Shown one piece after another: positions 9,735 to 17,360 of a stretch of 64,000 nucleotides of DNA. The position numbers were made by a program, and so were the translations under genes. Position 1 is the first letter of the stretch. Every line of letters starts with the position of its first letter. The stretch is from JBFWUM01 sp050247255 (lineage in GTDB: Bacteria; Acidobacteriota; Vicinamibacteria; Vicinamibacterales; UBA2999): NCBI GenBank assembly GCA_050247255.1, contig JBFWUM010000009.1, forward strand, positions 1-64,000, in the 5' to 3' direction. The notes under the pieces were generated by a model that saw nothing but the letters and a program-made list of their open reading frames with translations, made no database searches and was not told where the DNA came from.

Positions 9735-10472
9735 CTACGCCTTGCGGTTGGTGAAGAAGTGCGATTGGACGAAGTCGTCGACGGCCGCCTGATCCTCGGC
9801 CGAGAGCGCCGTGAACTGCACGCCCATCCCGATCCGCCGATCGACCCAGGCCACGCGACCCACGGCGTCGACGTCCGCCCGCGCGGTCGGCACGCGGAAA
9901 CGCAGTCTCAGCGTCGCGCCGACATCGAGCGGGCTCGTCGTGCGGATGGCCAGCCCGCCCCCGCTGATGTTCAGCGTCAGCGCCGCTGCGATGGTGTTGC
10001 CAAAGCGGTACGACACGGGAATGCCAAGCACGACGCGTGGGCTGGATCGGCGGTTGTAGTGGTCCGGAAAGAGGTGGGGCGCCAGCGATCGCAGGATGTG
10101 CTGTGCCGCCGTGTACTCGTTGACGTAGCCGGCAACGCCCAGGGCGGCGAGCTGCCGCACCTCGGCCGCGCTGGCGATGGTCCCGCTGAACACGACAATC
10201 GGCGGCCGGTCGGGGTGCAGCGCGCGCAGTGCCCGCACCAGCTGCAGGCCGTGGGCGCCCGGCAGCCGCAGGTCGAGGACGACCAGGTCGAGGTCGTCGA
10301 GCCCGGCGCGCACCTGCGCGATGAGGTCCGGACCGCTGCGAGCGGTCAGGGCCCGGTGCCCTCCGGCCTCGAGCGCGGCGCGGAAGCGGTCACGGACGAA
10401 CGCCGTGTCGTCGGCAACCACCACGGTCCGGGTGGCCACCGCTGCCGTCGTCGCCGGGGACGTGGCTGGCAT
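9735..10472 (-). CDS. Response regulator with C-terminal PilZ domain
   Basis: This 245-aa protein has an N-terminal receiver domain (about 14-135) with the acidic pair in VVVADDTAF, the phospho-acceptor Asp in LVVLDLRLPG and the conserved Ser/Thr in VFSGT. A PilZ domain follows (about 142-235): RRSSPRV fits the RxxxR cyclic-di-GMP motif and NISGGGLAI fits the (D/N)xSxxG motif. It could therefore join a phosphorelay to c-di-GMP; a GGDEF protein is encoded at 48700-49887. No kinase is adjacent. It is transcribed divergently from the zinc-ribbon/larE pair. Confidence 0.92.
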   Translation of the reverse strand: MPATSPATTAAVATRTVVVADDTAFVRDRFRAALEAGGHRALTARSGPDLIAQVRAGLDDLDLVVLDLRLPGAHGLQLVRALRALHPDRPPIVVFSGTIASAAEVRQLAALGVAGYVNEYTAAQHILRSLAPHLFPDHYNRRSSPRVVLGIPVSYRFGNTIAAALTLNISGGGLAIRTTSPLDVGATLRLRFRVPTARADVDAVGRVAWVDRRIGMGVQFTALSAEDQAAVDDFVQSHFFTNRKA

Positions 10473-10515
10473 CTCCTCGTCTATCGGAAGGGGGGGCGGA
10501 CGACCTTAGGGTTCG

Positions 10516-10545
10516 TTGCAGGATTTCGCGCCCAGCCGATATAAT
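10516..10545 (+). promoter_or_regulatory. Sigma70-like promoter, probably giving a leaderless mRNA
   Basis: TTGCAG (10516-10521) and a perfect TATAAT (10540-10545) are separated by 18 nt. The ATG of the zinc-ribbon gene lies 8 nt after the -10 box, about where transcription should begin. No Shine-Dalgarno sequence can fit, so the transcript is predicted to be leaderless or nearly so. Confidence 0.7.
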
Positions 10546-10553
10546 TTGCCTGT

Positions 10554-10796
10554 ATGGCGACCTGCCCTGAGTGCGAATTCGACGAGATCGATACCGAGGA
10601 CTTCGAGGAGGGGGATGCCCTCAGCTGTCCGGAGTGCGGCAAGAGCCTCGTGGTATCGGGCGCCGACGAGGTCAACATCGCAGACGACGATGAGGACGAC
10701 GACGACGTCCTCGAGGACGACGACGAGGAAGAAGACCTCGACGACGAGGACGACCTCGACGACGACGAGGATGAGGACGAGGACGAGGACGAGTGA
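10554..10796 (+). CDS. Small zinc-ribbon protein with poly-acidic tail
   Basis: An 80-aa protein. Residues 4-7 (CPEC) and 25-28 (CPEC) form a four-cysteine zinc ribbon, and from about residue 40 onward nearly every residue is Asp or Glu. The ribbon resembles LysW-type amino-group carrier proteins, but the terminal EDWGE motif of true LysW is absent, so a carrier role is unproven. Its stop overlaps the larE start by 4 nt (GTGA), so it is translationally coupled to larE. The strong promoter just upstream reads straight into the ATG. The acidic tail might bind metal or a basic partner; this is speculation. Confidence 0.8.
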   Translation: MATCPECEFDEIDTEDFEEGDALSCPECGKSLVVSGADEVNIADDDEDDDDVLEDDDEEEDLDDEDDLDDDEDEDEDEDE

Positions 10797-11647
10797 CCCC
10801 AGGGGCAGCGGCCGGGTCCGCTGAAATCGACGCCCTCGCCGCGAAGGAAGCCCACCTCCACGACCTCCTGACCTCATACGGCTCGGTTATCGTCGCCTTC
10901 AGTGGCGGCGTCGACAGCGCTTACCTCGCCGTGGCCGCGACGCGCGTGCTGGGCCGCGCTGCGCTGAGCGTAACCGCCGACAGCCCGAGCTATCCGGATC
11001 ATCACCGGCAGCTGGCCCTGCGGATCGCCCGCGAGTGCGGACTGCAGCACGAAATCGTACATACCGCCGAACTCGAGCGCCCGGAGTACCGCGCCAACCC
11101 CGTCAATCGCTGCTACTACTGCAAGACCGAGCTCTATTCGACGCTGTCTGCGGTGGCGCGCGAGCGCGGCATCCAGGTGATCGCCGATGGCAGCAACGCC
11201 GACGATCGCGGTGACTACCGTCCGGGTCGTTCGGCGGCGCGCGAGTTCGGTGTGAAGAGCCCGCTCGACGATGCGGGGTTGACCAAGGACGAGATCCGCG
11301 AGCTGTCGCGGCGCGCGGGCCTGCCGACCTGGGATGAACCGGCCTCCGCGTGCCTGTCGTCGCGGATCCCCTACCAGTCCGAGGTCACCGACGAAAAGCT
11401 GCGGACGATCGAGCGCGCGGAACACGCGCTGCGCGCGCTCGGGTTCCGCATCTGCCGCGTGCGGCACCATGACGATCTGGCGCGCATCGAGCTCGCGCAG
11501 GGCGAGGTTGCGCGCGCCCTCGAGCCGGAGCTGCGCGCCAGGATCGACGCGGAACTGCGCGCGCTCGGCTACAAGTACGTGACCATCGATCTGCGCGGCT
11601 ACCGCCTGGGCAGCCTGAACGAAGGCGTGATCCTGCGCCCGATGTAG
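10793..11647 (+). CDS. larE: ATP-dependent sacrificial sulfur transferase LarE
   Basis: A 284-aa PP-loop ATPase. LarE adenylates pyridinium dicarboxylate and donates its own cysteine sulfur when building the nickel-pincer cofactor of lactate racemase-type enzymes. The PP-loop SGGVDS is at residues 37-42. The sacrificial cysteine fits Cys187 in ACLSSRIPY, and CYYCK at about residues 104-108 is also typical. No larA, larB or larC gene is in the window, so either these lie elsewhere or this homologue serves another sulfur transfer. The GTG start overlaps the zinc-ribbon gene. Confidence 0.9.
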   Translation: MTPGAAAGSAEIDALAAKEAHLHDLLTSYGSVIVAFSGGVDSAYLAVAATRVLGRAALSVTADSPSYPDHHRQLALRIARECGLQHEIVHTAELERPEYRANPVNRCYYCKTELYSTLSAVARERGIQVIADGSNADDRGDYRPGRSAAREFGVKSPLDDAGLTKDEIRELSRRAGLPTWDEPASACLSSRIPYQSEVTDEKLRTIERAEHALRALGFRICRVRHHDDLARIELAQGEVARALEPELRARIDAELRALGYKYVTIDLRGYRLGSLNEGVILRPM

Positions 11648-11662
11648 CGCGCTCTGACGTAG

Positions 11663-11702
11663 GGCACCCCTTTACGGGGCGCCGTGCACTTTACGGCGTG
11701 CC
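11663..11702. repeat. Pair of GC-rich hairpins between convergent genes
   Basis: GGCACCCC and GGGGCGCC pair across TTTAC, and a second related stem follows around GCCGTGCACTTTACGGC. The CACCCC-TTTA-CGGGG core also occurs at 27480-27529. It sits between larE and the convergent membrane-protein gene, so it may act as a two-way terminator. Confidence 0.65.
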
Positions 11703-13949
11703 GGCGTGCACGACCAGCCCCGCCATCGCCCACTGATAGACATCGTCCGAGGCCAGCAGGCGCATGCGCACGAAGCGCGCGTCTGCGCCGGGCAGATCGA
11801 TCCAGAGCCGCGCATCGCGCGGATTCTCCAGCACGGCCGTCATCGCCTCGCCGCCCATGCTGCCGGAAAACGCCACGTCCCACGTGTCGCCGTCGCGCGA
11901 GGTCGCGACTTCCAGCACGCGCGGAAAGAGCTCTCCTTCGGCGCCCCGCGATATCTCGATGCCGCACACCGGCGCGTCGCGGTCGAGCGTGACGATGAAC
12001 GTGTCGCCTTCCCGCTGCGGTTGCGTGCTGATCCAGCGCGTAGAGGGATCGCCATCGCCGAGCGGCGTTGCGTCAATCTGAACGTTGTCGAACCTCGCCG
12101 CGGCAATGCCCACCGGACTCGCCGCGCACCCGGTGGGCGGCGGCGGCGAACGCCGCGGGAGCAGGTAGAAGGCCCATCCAGGCTGATCCCCGAGCCGCGC
12201 AACGCCGGGCAACGCCGAGACGACGTCCTGCCAGCCGCCGTGTCCCGGCGCCGAAGCGTTGACGGCGACGAGCACCGGGCCGCGCGTGGCGATGGCGTCG
12301 AGCACGGTGGTGTCGCGGCGCGCGAGCGACAGGCGAAGGATGCGGTAGTACAGCGGGTCGTAGCCGTTGTAGCCGTTGACCGTCCGCGTGCCGTGCCGCG
12401 TCGCGCGGTACATCGCGGCGGTGTCGCCGAGGATGTCGCCGAGCGGGAGCTCGACCACCGTCGTGGCCACCGTTGCCTCGCGTGGGAGGCTGAAGCCGGC
12501 CGGCAGCGCGGCAAGCGGTAACGGGCGCATCACGCCGTCGGCGACGATGCTTGCCATGACGAGCGGCGCCAGCCAGGCTGCGCGCGGCCGCGCCGCGGCC
12601 AGGCGCGCGAAGGCGAGGCTGGCGGCGAGCGACAGGGCGAGTGCCGCCAGCATGCCGAACCGCGCCGGCACGCGCACGGTGTCGTCGAAGAACGGCAGGC
12701 GCATCAGCCAGGCATAGGGCGGCTCGTACAGGATGCGCCGGCCGAGCAGCGTCGGCTCCGGACCGAGGCTGCAGAGGAACAGGACCATCGCCGCCAGCAG
12801 GTAGAACGCGAGCGGCGATCGCTCGCGCACCGCCGCGCGCAGGGCGCCGCTCAGCGCGAGCGCAACGAGCGCCAGTGCCAGCGACACCGAGAGCGGCTTG
12901 AACAGGTCGCTTGCCGATGCGCCGATCGGGCCGAGCGACAGCCGCCAAGGCCCCAGCACGGCGACGCTGGCTGCCAGCAACGCGAACACGGTTGCCAGGA
13001 CGAGGCAGTTCCTGCGCGCGGATGCCACACGCTCCGGCACGGCCCGATCGCGTTGACCCCACAGCAGCACGATGCCCGCAACGGCCAGTGCGGAAATCGT
13101 CAGCCCGGGAAACAGCTGGCGCTCGCCGCCGTTCAGCGGCGAGGTCCATCCCCACACCAGGGAGAGCGCAGACGCGGTGACGAACGAGCTGACGTCCGCG
13201 CTGTAGGTCAGCACCTCCTCGAACAGCCGCTGCATGCCATAGGCGTCGTGGATGCGGCTGTAGCCGATGTACACCGGGGCCAGCACCGCCACCGCGGCGG
13301 CGCCGGCGACGACAAGCGGCGCGGCCGCGCGCCACTCCGAGGGACGGAAGAACCACGCCAGCCACAGTGCGAAGAAGACGGTGAAGAACAGCGCGTAGTA
13401 GCTGGAGCTGAACGCCTGGATGACGAGGGCGGCGCCGAACACAGCCGCCCACCCGAGTCGCCGTGTCTGCTGATACCGGTGGAGCGCGAAGAGCGCGGCC
13501 GGCATCCCGAAGGCGAGCAGCAGCTCCAGGTGCTCGACATGCGCCACGCGCAGCGGGTTGAATCCGAACGCCAGGCCGGCAACGAAGGCAGCGTCACGAC
13601 GGCCCGTGAGGGCGAGCGCGCAGGCATGGGCGGCCAGGGCGGTCAGCACCCACGACAGCAGGAAGACGACGTTGTACGCCGTCACCGGACCGGCGCCGAG
13701 CCACTGCAGCGGCGCCGCGACCAGGCTGGCGCCGAGATGATCCGAGGAGAAGGCCGTCGATCCGGCGGCGGGGAAAAATCCGAAGCCGTCCCACCAGGCG
13801 GCCGTGAAGGGGACGACGTGCGCGTTCCACCACAGGATGGCGGCGGTCAGCAGCGGGTCGCCCAGGTCGTAGGGCAGCCGCGACGGGAGATTGAGGACCA
13901 GCGGAAAGGTGACGAGGAGGGCCAGTGCTGCGTAGGCGAGGACGGCCAA
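11691..13949 (-). CDS. Polytopic membrane protein (GT-C-like) with C-terminal discoidin-like domain
   Basis: About 752 aa if it starts at the TTG at 13949, which directly precedes the first membrane helix; the ATGs further upstream (14078, 14051) overlap the divergent lipoprotein gene. Ten or more hydrophobic helices span roughly residues 1-480. The first loop contains DLGDPLLTAAILWWNAH, similar in layout to GT-C glycosyltransferases, which have acidic residues in the first periplasmic loop. The last ~150 residues look soluble and beta-rich, ending in a segment like F5/8-type (discoidin) sugar-binding domains. A glycosyltransferase role is plausible but unproven. Confidence 0.7.
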   Translation of the reverse strand: MAVLAYAALALLVTFPLVLNLPSRLPYDLGDPLLTAAILWWNAHVVPFTAAWWDGFGFFPAAGSTAFSSDHLGASLVAAPLQWLGAGPVTAYNVVFLLSWVLTALAAHACALALTGRRDAAFVAGLAFGFNPLRVAHVEHLELLLAFGMPAALFALHRYQQTRRLGWAAVFGAALVIQAFSSSYYALFFTVFFALWLAWFFRPSEWRAAAPLVVAGAAAVAVLAPVYIGYSRIHDAYGMQRLFEEVLTYSADVSSFVTASALSLVWGWTSPLNGGERQLFPGLTISALAVAGIVLLWGQRDRAVPERVASARRNCLVLATVFALLAASVAVLGPWRLSLGPIGASASDLFKPLSVSLALALVALALSGALRAAVRERSPLAFYLLAAMVLFLCSLGPEPTLLGRRILYEPPYAWLMRLPFFDDTVRVPARFGMLAALALSLAASLAFARLAAARPRAAWLAPLVMASIVADGVMRPLPLAALPAGFSLPREATVATTVVELPLGDILGDTAAMYRATRHGTRTVNGYNGYDPLYYRILRLSLARRDTTVLDAIATRGPVLVAVNASAPGHGGWQDVVSALPGVARLGDQPGWAFYLLPRRSPPPPTGCAASPVGIAAARFDNVQIDATPLGDGDPSTRWISTQPQREGDTFIVTLDRDAPVCGIEISRGAEGELFPRVLEVATSRDGDTWDVAFSGSMGGEAMTAVLENPRDARLWIDLPGADARFVRMRLLASDDVYQWAMAGLVVHAGTP

Positions 13950-14049
13950 CGGCGAAATGATACATGGCGTCCCCGATTGACAGGGGATCCCGCCGACGTT
14001 AAGCTCGTCGCGACTCCACGAACGCAACAACATCAGGAGAACTGCGCTC

Positions 14050-14613
14050 ATGAGTGTTCGCCACTGGATGTGGACCACATCACTGGCCCTGCTGCTGGCC
14101 CTCGGCCTGTCAGCGTGCGCGAAGAAGGTTCCGCCGCCGGCCCCGCCGCCGCCCGAACCGCCGCCCGCTGCTGCGCCTGCGCCGCCGCCGCCCCCCGCGC
14201 CGACCCCGGCGCCGCCGCGGCAGCTGACGGAGGACGAGCTGTTCGCGCAGAAGTCGCTGGAGCAGCTGAACGCGGAGCGGCCGCTGGGCGACGTCTACTT
14301 CGACTTCGACATGTCGACGTTGAGTGACGAGGCGCGCGCCATGCTGCAGAAGAACGCGGACTGGATGCGCCGGTGGACCTCGACGCGCGTGACGATCGAA
14401 GGGCACGCCGATGCCCGGGGCACCAGCGAGTACAACCTGGCGCTCGGCGACCGCCGCGCCAACGCGGTGCGCGACTACATGGTCAGCCTCGGCATTGCCG
14501 GCGATCGCCTGCTCGCCGTCAGCCGCGGCGAGGAGACGCCGGTCTGCACGGAGAACACCGAGGACTGCTGGCGGCAGAACCGCCGCGGCCACCCGGTGAT
14601 CACCGCGAAGTAA
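14050..14613 (+). CDS. pal: Pal-like OmpA-family lipoprotein
   Basis: A 187-aa outer-membrane lipoprotein that should anchor to peptidoglycan. The signal peptide ends in the lipobox LSAC (Cys23), followed by an extended proline/alanine-rich linker (about 26-58). The OmpA C-terminal domain (about 80-187) has VYFDFDMSTL, TIEGHADARGTSEYN and LGDRRANAVRDY, containing the residues that bind diaminopimelate. AGGAGA (14035-14040) is a good ribosome site 9 nt before the ATG. No tol genes are adjacent. In place of the usual C-terminal NRRV, it has NRRGHP. Confidence 0.9.
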   Translation: MSVRHWMWTTSLALLLALGLSACAKKVPPPAPPPPEPPPAAAPAPPPPPAPTPAPPRQLTEDELFAQKSLEQLNAERPLGDVYFDFDMSTLSDEARAMLQKNADWMRRWTSTRVTIEGHADARGTSEYNLALGDRRANAVRDYMVSLGIAGDRLLAVSRGEETPVCTENTEDCWRQNRRGHPVITAK

Positions 14614-14625
14614 TCGTCATCCCGT

Positions 14626-14646
14626 GGGCGGGCCTCAGGCCCGCCC
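14626..14646. terminator. Bidirectional hairpin between pal and pyrF
   Basis: GGGCGGGCCT pairs perfectly with AGGCCCGCCC around a single C. It lies between two convergent genes and covers the pyrF stop codon. It belongs to the GGCC-TCA-GGCC group of hairpins seen repeatedly in this window. Confidence 0.7.
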
Positions 14647-15354
14647 CAATTCCTCGACGATACCCTCTGCCGCTGCTCGTGGATCGGGCGCCGAGATGAT
14701 CGGCCGCCCGACCACGATGTAGCGGGCTCCCGCCCGCACCGCCTCCGCCGGCCCCATCGTCCTCGTCTGATCGTTCTTCTCGGTGCCCGCCGATGCGCCG
14801 CGAATGCCCGGCGTCACGATCACGAAGTCGCTGCCGCATGCGGCGCGGATGCCCGCCGTTTCCTGGGGCGAGGCGACGACACCCGCCAGTCCTGCCGACT
14901 GCGCCAGCCGCGCCAGGGCGATCACGTGATCGACCAGCGGGCGCTCGACGCCGGTCGCCCGCAGCGTCGGCTCGTCCATGCTGGTGAGCACCGTGACCGC
15001 GATCAGGAGCGGCGCGGGCTGCGAGAGGCGCGCCGCCGTCTCCGCGCCGGCGCGCGCGGCCGCCTGCATCATCGGCACACCGCCCGAGGCGTGGACGTTG
15101 ATCATCCACGCGCCGGTGGCGACCGCCGATTCCACCGCCTGCGCCACGGTGTTCGGGATGTCGTGGAATTTCAGGTCGAGAAACACCCGCGCCCCCTCGT
15201 CTACGAGCGATCGGACGAGCGCCGGTCCTTCCAGCGTGAAGAGCCGGCTGCCGATCTTGAGGCCGCCGGCGATGCCGCGGAGCTGCCGGGCCAGCTCGCG
15301 GGCGCGCGCGCCGGTGTCGACGTCGAGCGCGACCAGCAATGGGTTAGTGGACAT
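14635..15354 (-). CDS. pyrF: Orotidine 5'-phosphate decarboxylase
   Basis: A 239-aa TIM-barrel enzyme that decarboxylates OMP to UMP, the last step of de novo pyrimidine synthesis. Key residues are visible: Asp11 in LVALDV, Lys33 in GGLKIG, and the catalytic Asp60-x-Lys62-x-x-Asp65 tetrad in FLDLKFHDIPNT. The late phosphate-binding region appears as GARYIVVGRPI. The start overlaps the pyrD stop by 11 nt, forming a pyrD-pyrF operon divergent from pyrRBC. Confidence 0.96.
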   Translation of the reverse strand: MSTNPLLVALDVDTGARARELARQLRGIAGGLKIGSRLFTLEGPALVRSLVDEGARVFLDLKFHDIPNTVAQAVESAVATGAWMINVHASGGVPMMQAAARAGAETAARLSQPAPLLIAVTVLTSMDEPTLRATGVERPLVDHVIALARLAQSAGLAGVVASPQETAGIRAACGSDFVIVTPGIRGASAGTEKNDQTRTMGPAEAVRAGARYIVVGRPIISAPDPRAAAEGIVEELGRA

Positions 15355-16411
15355 CGATCCCTACCGCCTGATGAATGTGGCTGAACCCGTCGCGCTGCAG
15401 CCGTGCCGACAGTCCGTCGAGCAGTTCGTGCAGCAGTCCGGGGCCGTGATAGATGAGCGCGGTGTAGACCTGCAGCAGTGACGCGCCGCTCCGCAGGCGC
15501 TCGTAGGCATCGTCTGCGGAGGCGATGCCGCCGACGCCGATGATCGGCAGCGTCCGGCCGACGTGCTGGAAGATCAGGCGGCATGCGTCGTTCGCGGCCG
15601 AGCGCAGTGGCCGGCCGCTCAACCCGCCGGTCTCTGCGGCAACCGCTCCCGCCGTGCGCAGGCCGTCCCGCCGCAGGGTCGTATTCGTGGCGATGATGCC
15701 CCAGGCGCCGCCGGCAGCCGCCGCATCCACCGACGCGCGGAGATCGTCCGGTGCCATGTCCGGCGAGAACTTGACGAGCACCGGGACGCCGGCCGCCGCG
15801 TGGACGACGCCCTCGACCAGCGCGCGCAGCGCGCGGACCTCCTGCAGGTCGCGCAGCCCGGCGGTGTTCGGCGAGCTGACGTTGATCGCCAGGTAATCGG
15901 CGTCGCCGTGCAGCGCCGCCGCGCAGGCGGCGTAGTCGTCGGCCGCGCGGTCGTTGGGCGTCTCCTTGTTCCTGCCGATGTTGATGCCCAGCGGCATCCG
16001 CGTGCGCGCGTGCTGGCGCAGGTGACGCGCCACGCCCTCACTGCCGTCGCTGTTGAAGCCGAAGCGGTTGATGATCGCCTCGTCTTCGGGAAGGCGGAAC
16101 AGCCGCGGCCGCGGGTTCCCCGGCTGCGGGCACGGTGTCACCGTGCCGATCTCCGCGAAGCCGAACCCGAGGGTTTCCCACGCCGCCACCGCCGTGCCCT
16201 GCTTGTCGAGGCCCGCCGCCAGTCCAATCGGGTTCTCGAACGTGCGCTCGAACAGCCGCTGCGACAGCCGCGCCTCGTCCCCGCGCGCCGCCATCGCCCG
16301 CAGCGCCGGCCCGCTCACCTGGCTGGCGAGCAGCGCCATCGTCGCATTGTGCGCGGCTTCCGCGTCGAGCGCGAACAGCAGCGGCCTGAGGAGGTGTCGG
16401 TAGAGGTTCAA
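15344..16411 (-). CDS. pyrD: Dihydroorotate dehydrogenase (quinone), class 2
   Basis: A 355-aa FMN enzyme that oxidises dihydroorotate to orotate and passes electrons to membrane quinone. The N-terminal amphipathic helices (LYRHLLRPLLFALDAEAAH) mark the membrane-bound class 2. NVSSPNTAGLR carries the class 2 catalytic Ser region, and GVGGIASADDAYERLRSGAS is the FMN phosphate site. The chosen start is a TTG at 16411, the only one that keeps the expected N-terminus. It leads the pyrD-pyrF operon. The S23 remnant and its repeat lie immediately upstream. Confidence 0.95.
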   Translation of the reverse strand: MNLYRHLLRPLLFALDAEAAHNATMALLASQVSGPALRAMAARGDEARLSQRLFERTFENPIGLAAGLDKQGTAVAAWETLGFGFAEIGTVTPCPQPGNPRPRLFRLPEDEAIINRFGFNSDGSEGVARHLRQHARTRMPLGINIGRNKETPNDRAADDYAACAAALHGDADYLAINVSSPNTAGLRDLQEVRALRALVEGVVHAAAGVPVLVKFSPDMAPDDLRASVDAAAAGGAWGIIATNTTLRRDGLRTAGAVAAETGGLSGRPLRSAANDACRLIFQHVGRTLPIIGVGGIASADDAYERLRSGASLLQVYTALIYHGPGLLHELLDGLSARLQRDGFSHIHQAVGIDVH

Positions 16412-16428
16412 CGCTGACGATTATTGAC

Positions 16429-16762
16429 CGGATGGTGGTTGGTGGATGGTGCGTCGTGGTGAAAGACTGCGACAGTTGCCGCCCTTTGCGAGCGCGATTC
16501 CGGGAACGCCACTCACGGAAAGGCGGAAGGCCTACTTGAACCATCTGGACATCGCGTTGGGATCTCAGGGCGAGGTCGACGTGCAACTCGAACTCGCGAA
16601 GCGACTCCGCTATTGCAGCTCCGCGCAGCACCTGGAAGCGGCAAAGAGAGTCGATCGCGTTGGGCGGATGCTGAATGGACTGATCGCATCGCTGCAGCCT
16701 GTCGAGGAGGATTGGCGCGATTAACCCGGATCGCTCCACCCGCCACCCACCATCCACCACCC
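16429..16762. repeat. GGTGGATGGTG inverted-repeat pair flanking an S23 remnant
   Basis: GGTGGATGGTG at 16441-16451 is the exact reverse complement of 16748-16758. Both arms extend imperfectly with more GGTGG/GGATGG words. About 300 nt lie between them and consist almost wholly of a decayed four-helix-bundle reading frame. The whole unit fills the interval between the divergent pyrD and pyrR genes. Confidence 0.75.
16446..16724 (+). pseudogene. Decayed S23-type four-helix-bundle gene
   Basis: The open frame encodes 92 aa. The part from about residue 31 (KAYLNHLDIALGSQGEVDV) through LELAKRLRY to VGRMLNGLIASL matches the C-terminal half of four-helix-bundle proteins of the 23S-intervening-sequence (S23/TIGR02436) type. 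Helix 1 is missing, and the conserved segment after ASAIP, which normally reads like NIAEG, appears shortened. No ribosome site is evident. It is therefore read as a degraded relic inside an inverted-repeat unit, although expression of the fragment cannot be excluded. Confidence 0.7.
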
Positions 16763-16768
16763 GAGTGA

Positions 16769-16774
16769 TATACT
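16769..16774 (+). promoter_or_regulatory. Possible -10 box of the pyrRBC operon
   Basis: TATACT lies about 50 nt before the pyrR ATG, leaving room for the PyrR-binding leader. No convincing -35 hexamer is seen at the normal distance, because that position falls in the repeat arm. Confidence 0.45.
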
Positions 16775-16792
16775 CCAAAGGTCTCTTTAACC

Positions 16793-16811
16793 GCGGTCCG
16801 GCGAGGCCGCG
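16793..16811 (+). promoter_or_regulatory. PyrR-binding RNA hairpin in the pyr leader
   Basis: GCGG and CCGC close a stem around TCCGGCGAGG, matching the known PyrR recognition loop pattern UCC-N-G-N-GAGG. The next bases, GAAGAGGTG (16811-16819), are the pyrR ribosome site 5 nt before the ATG. UMP/UTP-loaded PyrR bound here would be expected to block translation initiation, as described for mycobacteria, since no terminator/antiterminator pair is visible. Confidence 0.75.
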
Positions 16812-16823
16812 AAGAGGTGTCAC

Positions 16824-17360
16824 ATGCCTGTCGTCATGGATGCGGACCGCATCGGCCGCACCCTCACCCGCATCGCCCACGAAATCGTCGAACGCAACAA
16901 AGGCGTCGATGGCCTCGCGCTGGTCGGCATCCGCACCCGCGGCGTCCACATCGCGCGGCGCCTGGCGCGCACGCTGAAAGAGATTACCGGCGACGATGTG
17001 CCAACCGGCGCGCTGGACATCACGCTGTATCGCGACGACCTGATGCGCCACGCCGTCGGGCCGCAGCCGCTGGTCCGCCGCACCGAGATCCAGTTCTCCA
17101 TCGACGACCGCACCATCCTGCTCGTCGATGACGTGCTGTACACCGGGCGCACGACGCGCGCGGCGCTCGACGCGCTCATCGACTTCGGCCGGCCGAAGGC
17201 GATCCAGCTGGTGGTGCTGGTCGACCGCGGCCACCGCGAGCTGCCGATCAAGGCGGACTACGTCGGCAAGAACCTGCCGACGGCGCGCGAAGAGAGCGTG
17301 CAGGTCCACCTGCAGGAATCAGACGGCAGCGACGAAGTGCTGCTCGAGGAGGCGAAATGA
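16824..17360 (+). CDS. pyrR: Bifunctional pyr regulator / uracil phosphoribosyltransferase
   Basis: A 178-aa PyrR. It binds hairpins in pyr mRNA when uridine nucleotides are high, and can also convert uracil and PRPP to UMP. The PRPP loop TILLVDDVLYTGRTTRAA (about 93-110) is intact, and basic residues in GIRTRG and YRDDLMRH fit the RNA-binding face. A matching RNA hairpin lies directly upstream in its own leader, so autoregulation of the operon is likely. Its stop overlaps the pyrB start by 4 nt (ATGA). Confidence 0.95.
   Translation: MPVVMDADRIGRTLTRIAHEIVERNKGVDGLALVGIRTRGVHIARRLARTLKEITGDDVPTGALDITLYRDDLMRHAVGPQPLVRRTEIQFSIDDRTILLVDDVLYTGRTTRAALDALIDFGRPKAIQLVVLVDRGHRELPIKADYVGKNLPTAREESVQVHLQESDGSDEVLLEEAK

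Noticed and set aside
10690..10793. Acidic tail of the zinc-ribbon protein as a non-coding GAC/GAG repeat
   Set aside because: It is in frame with the cysteine ribbon, ends at the larE overlap and mixes codons, so it looks coded.
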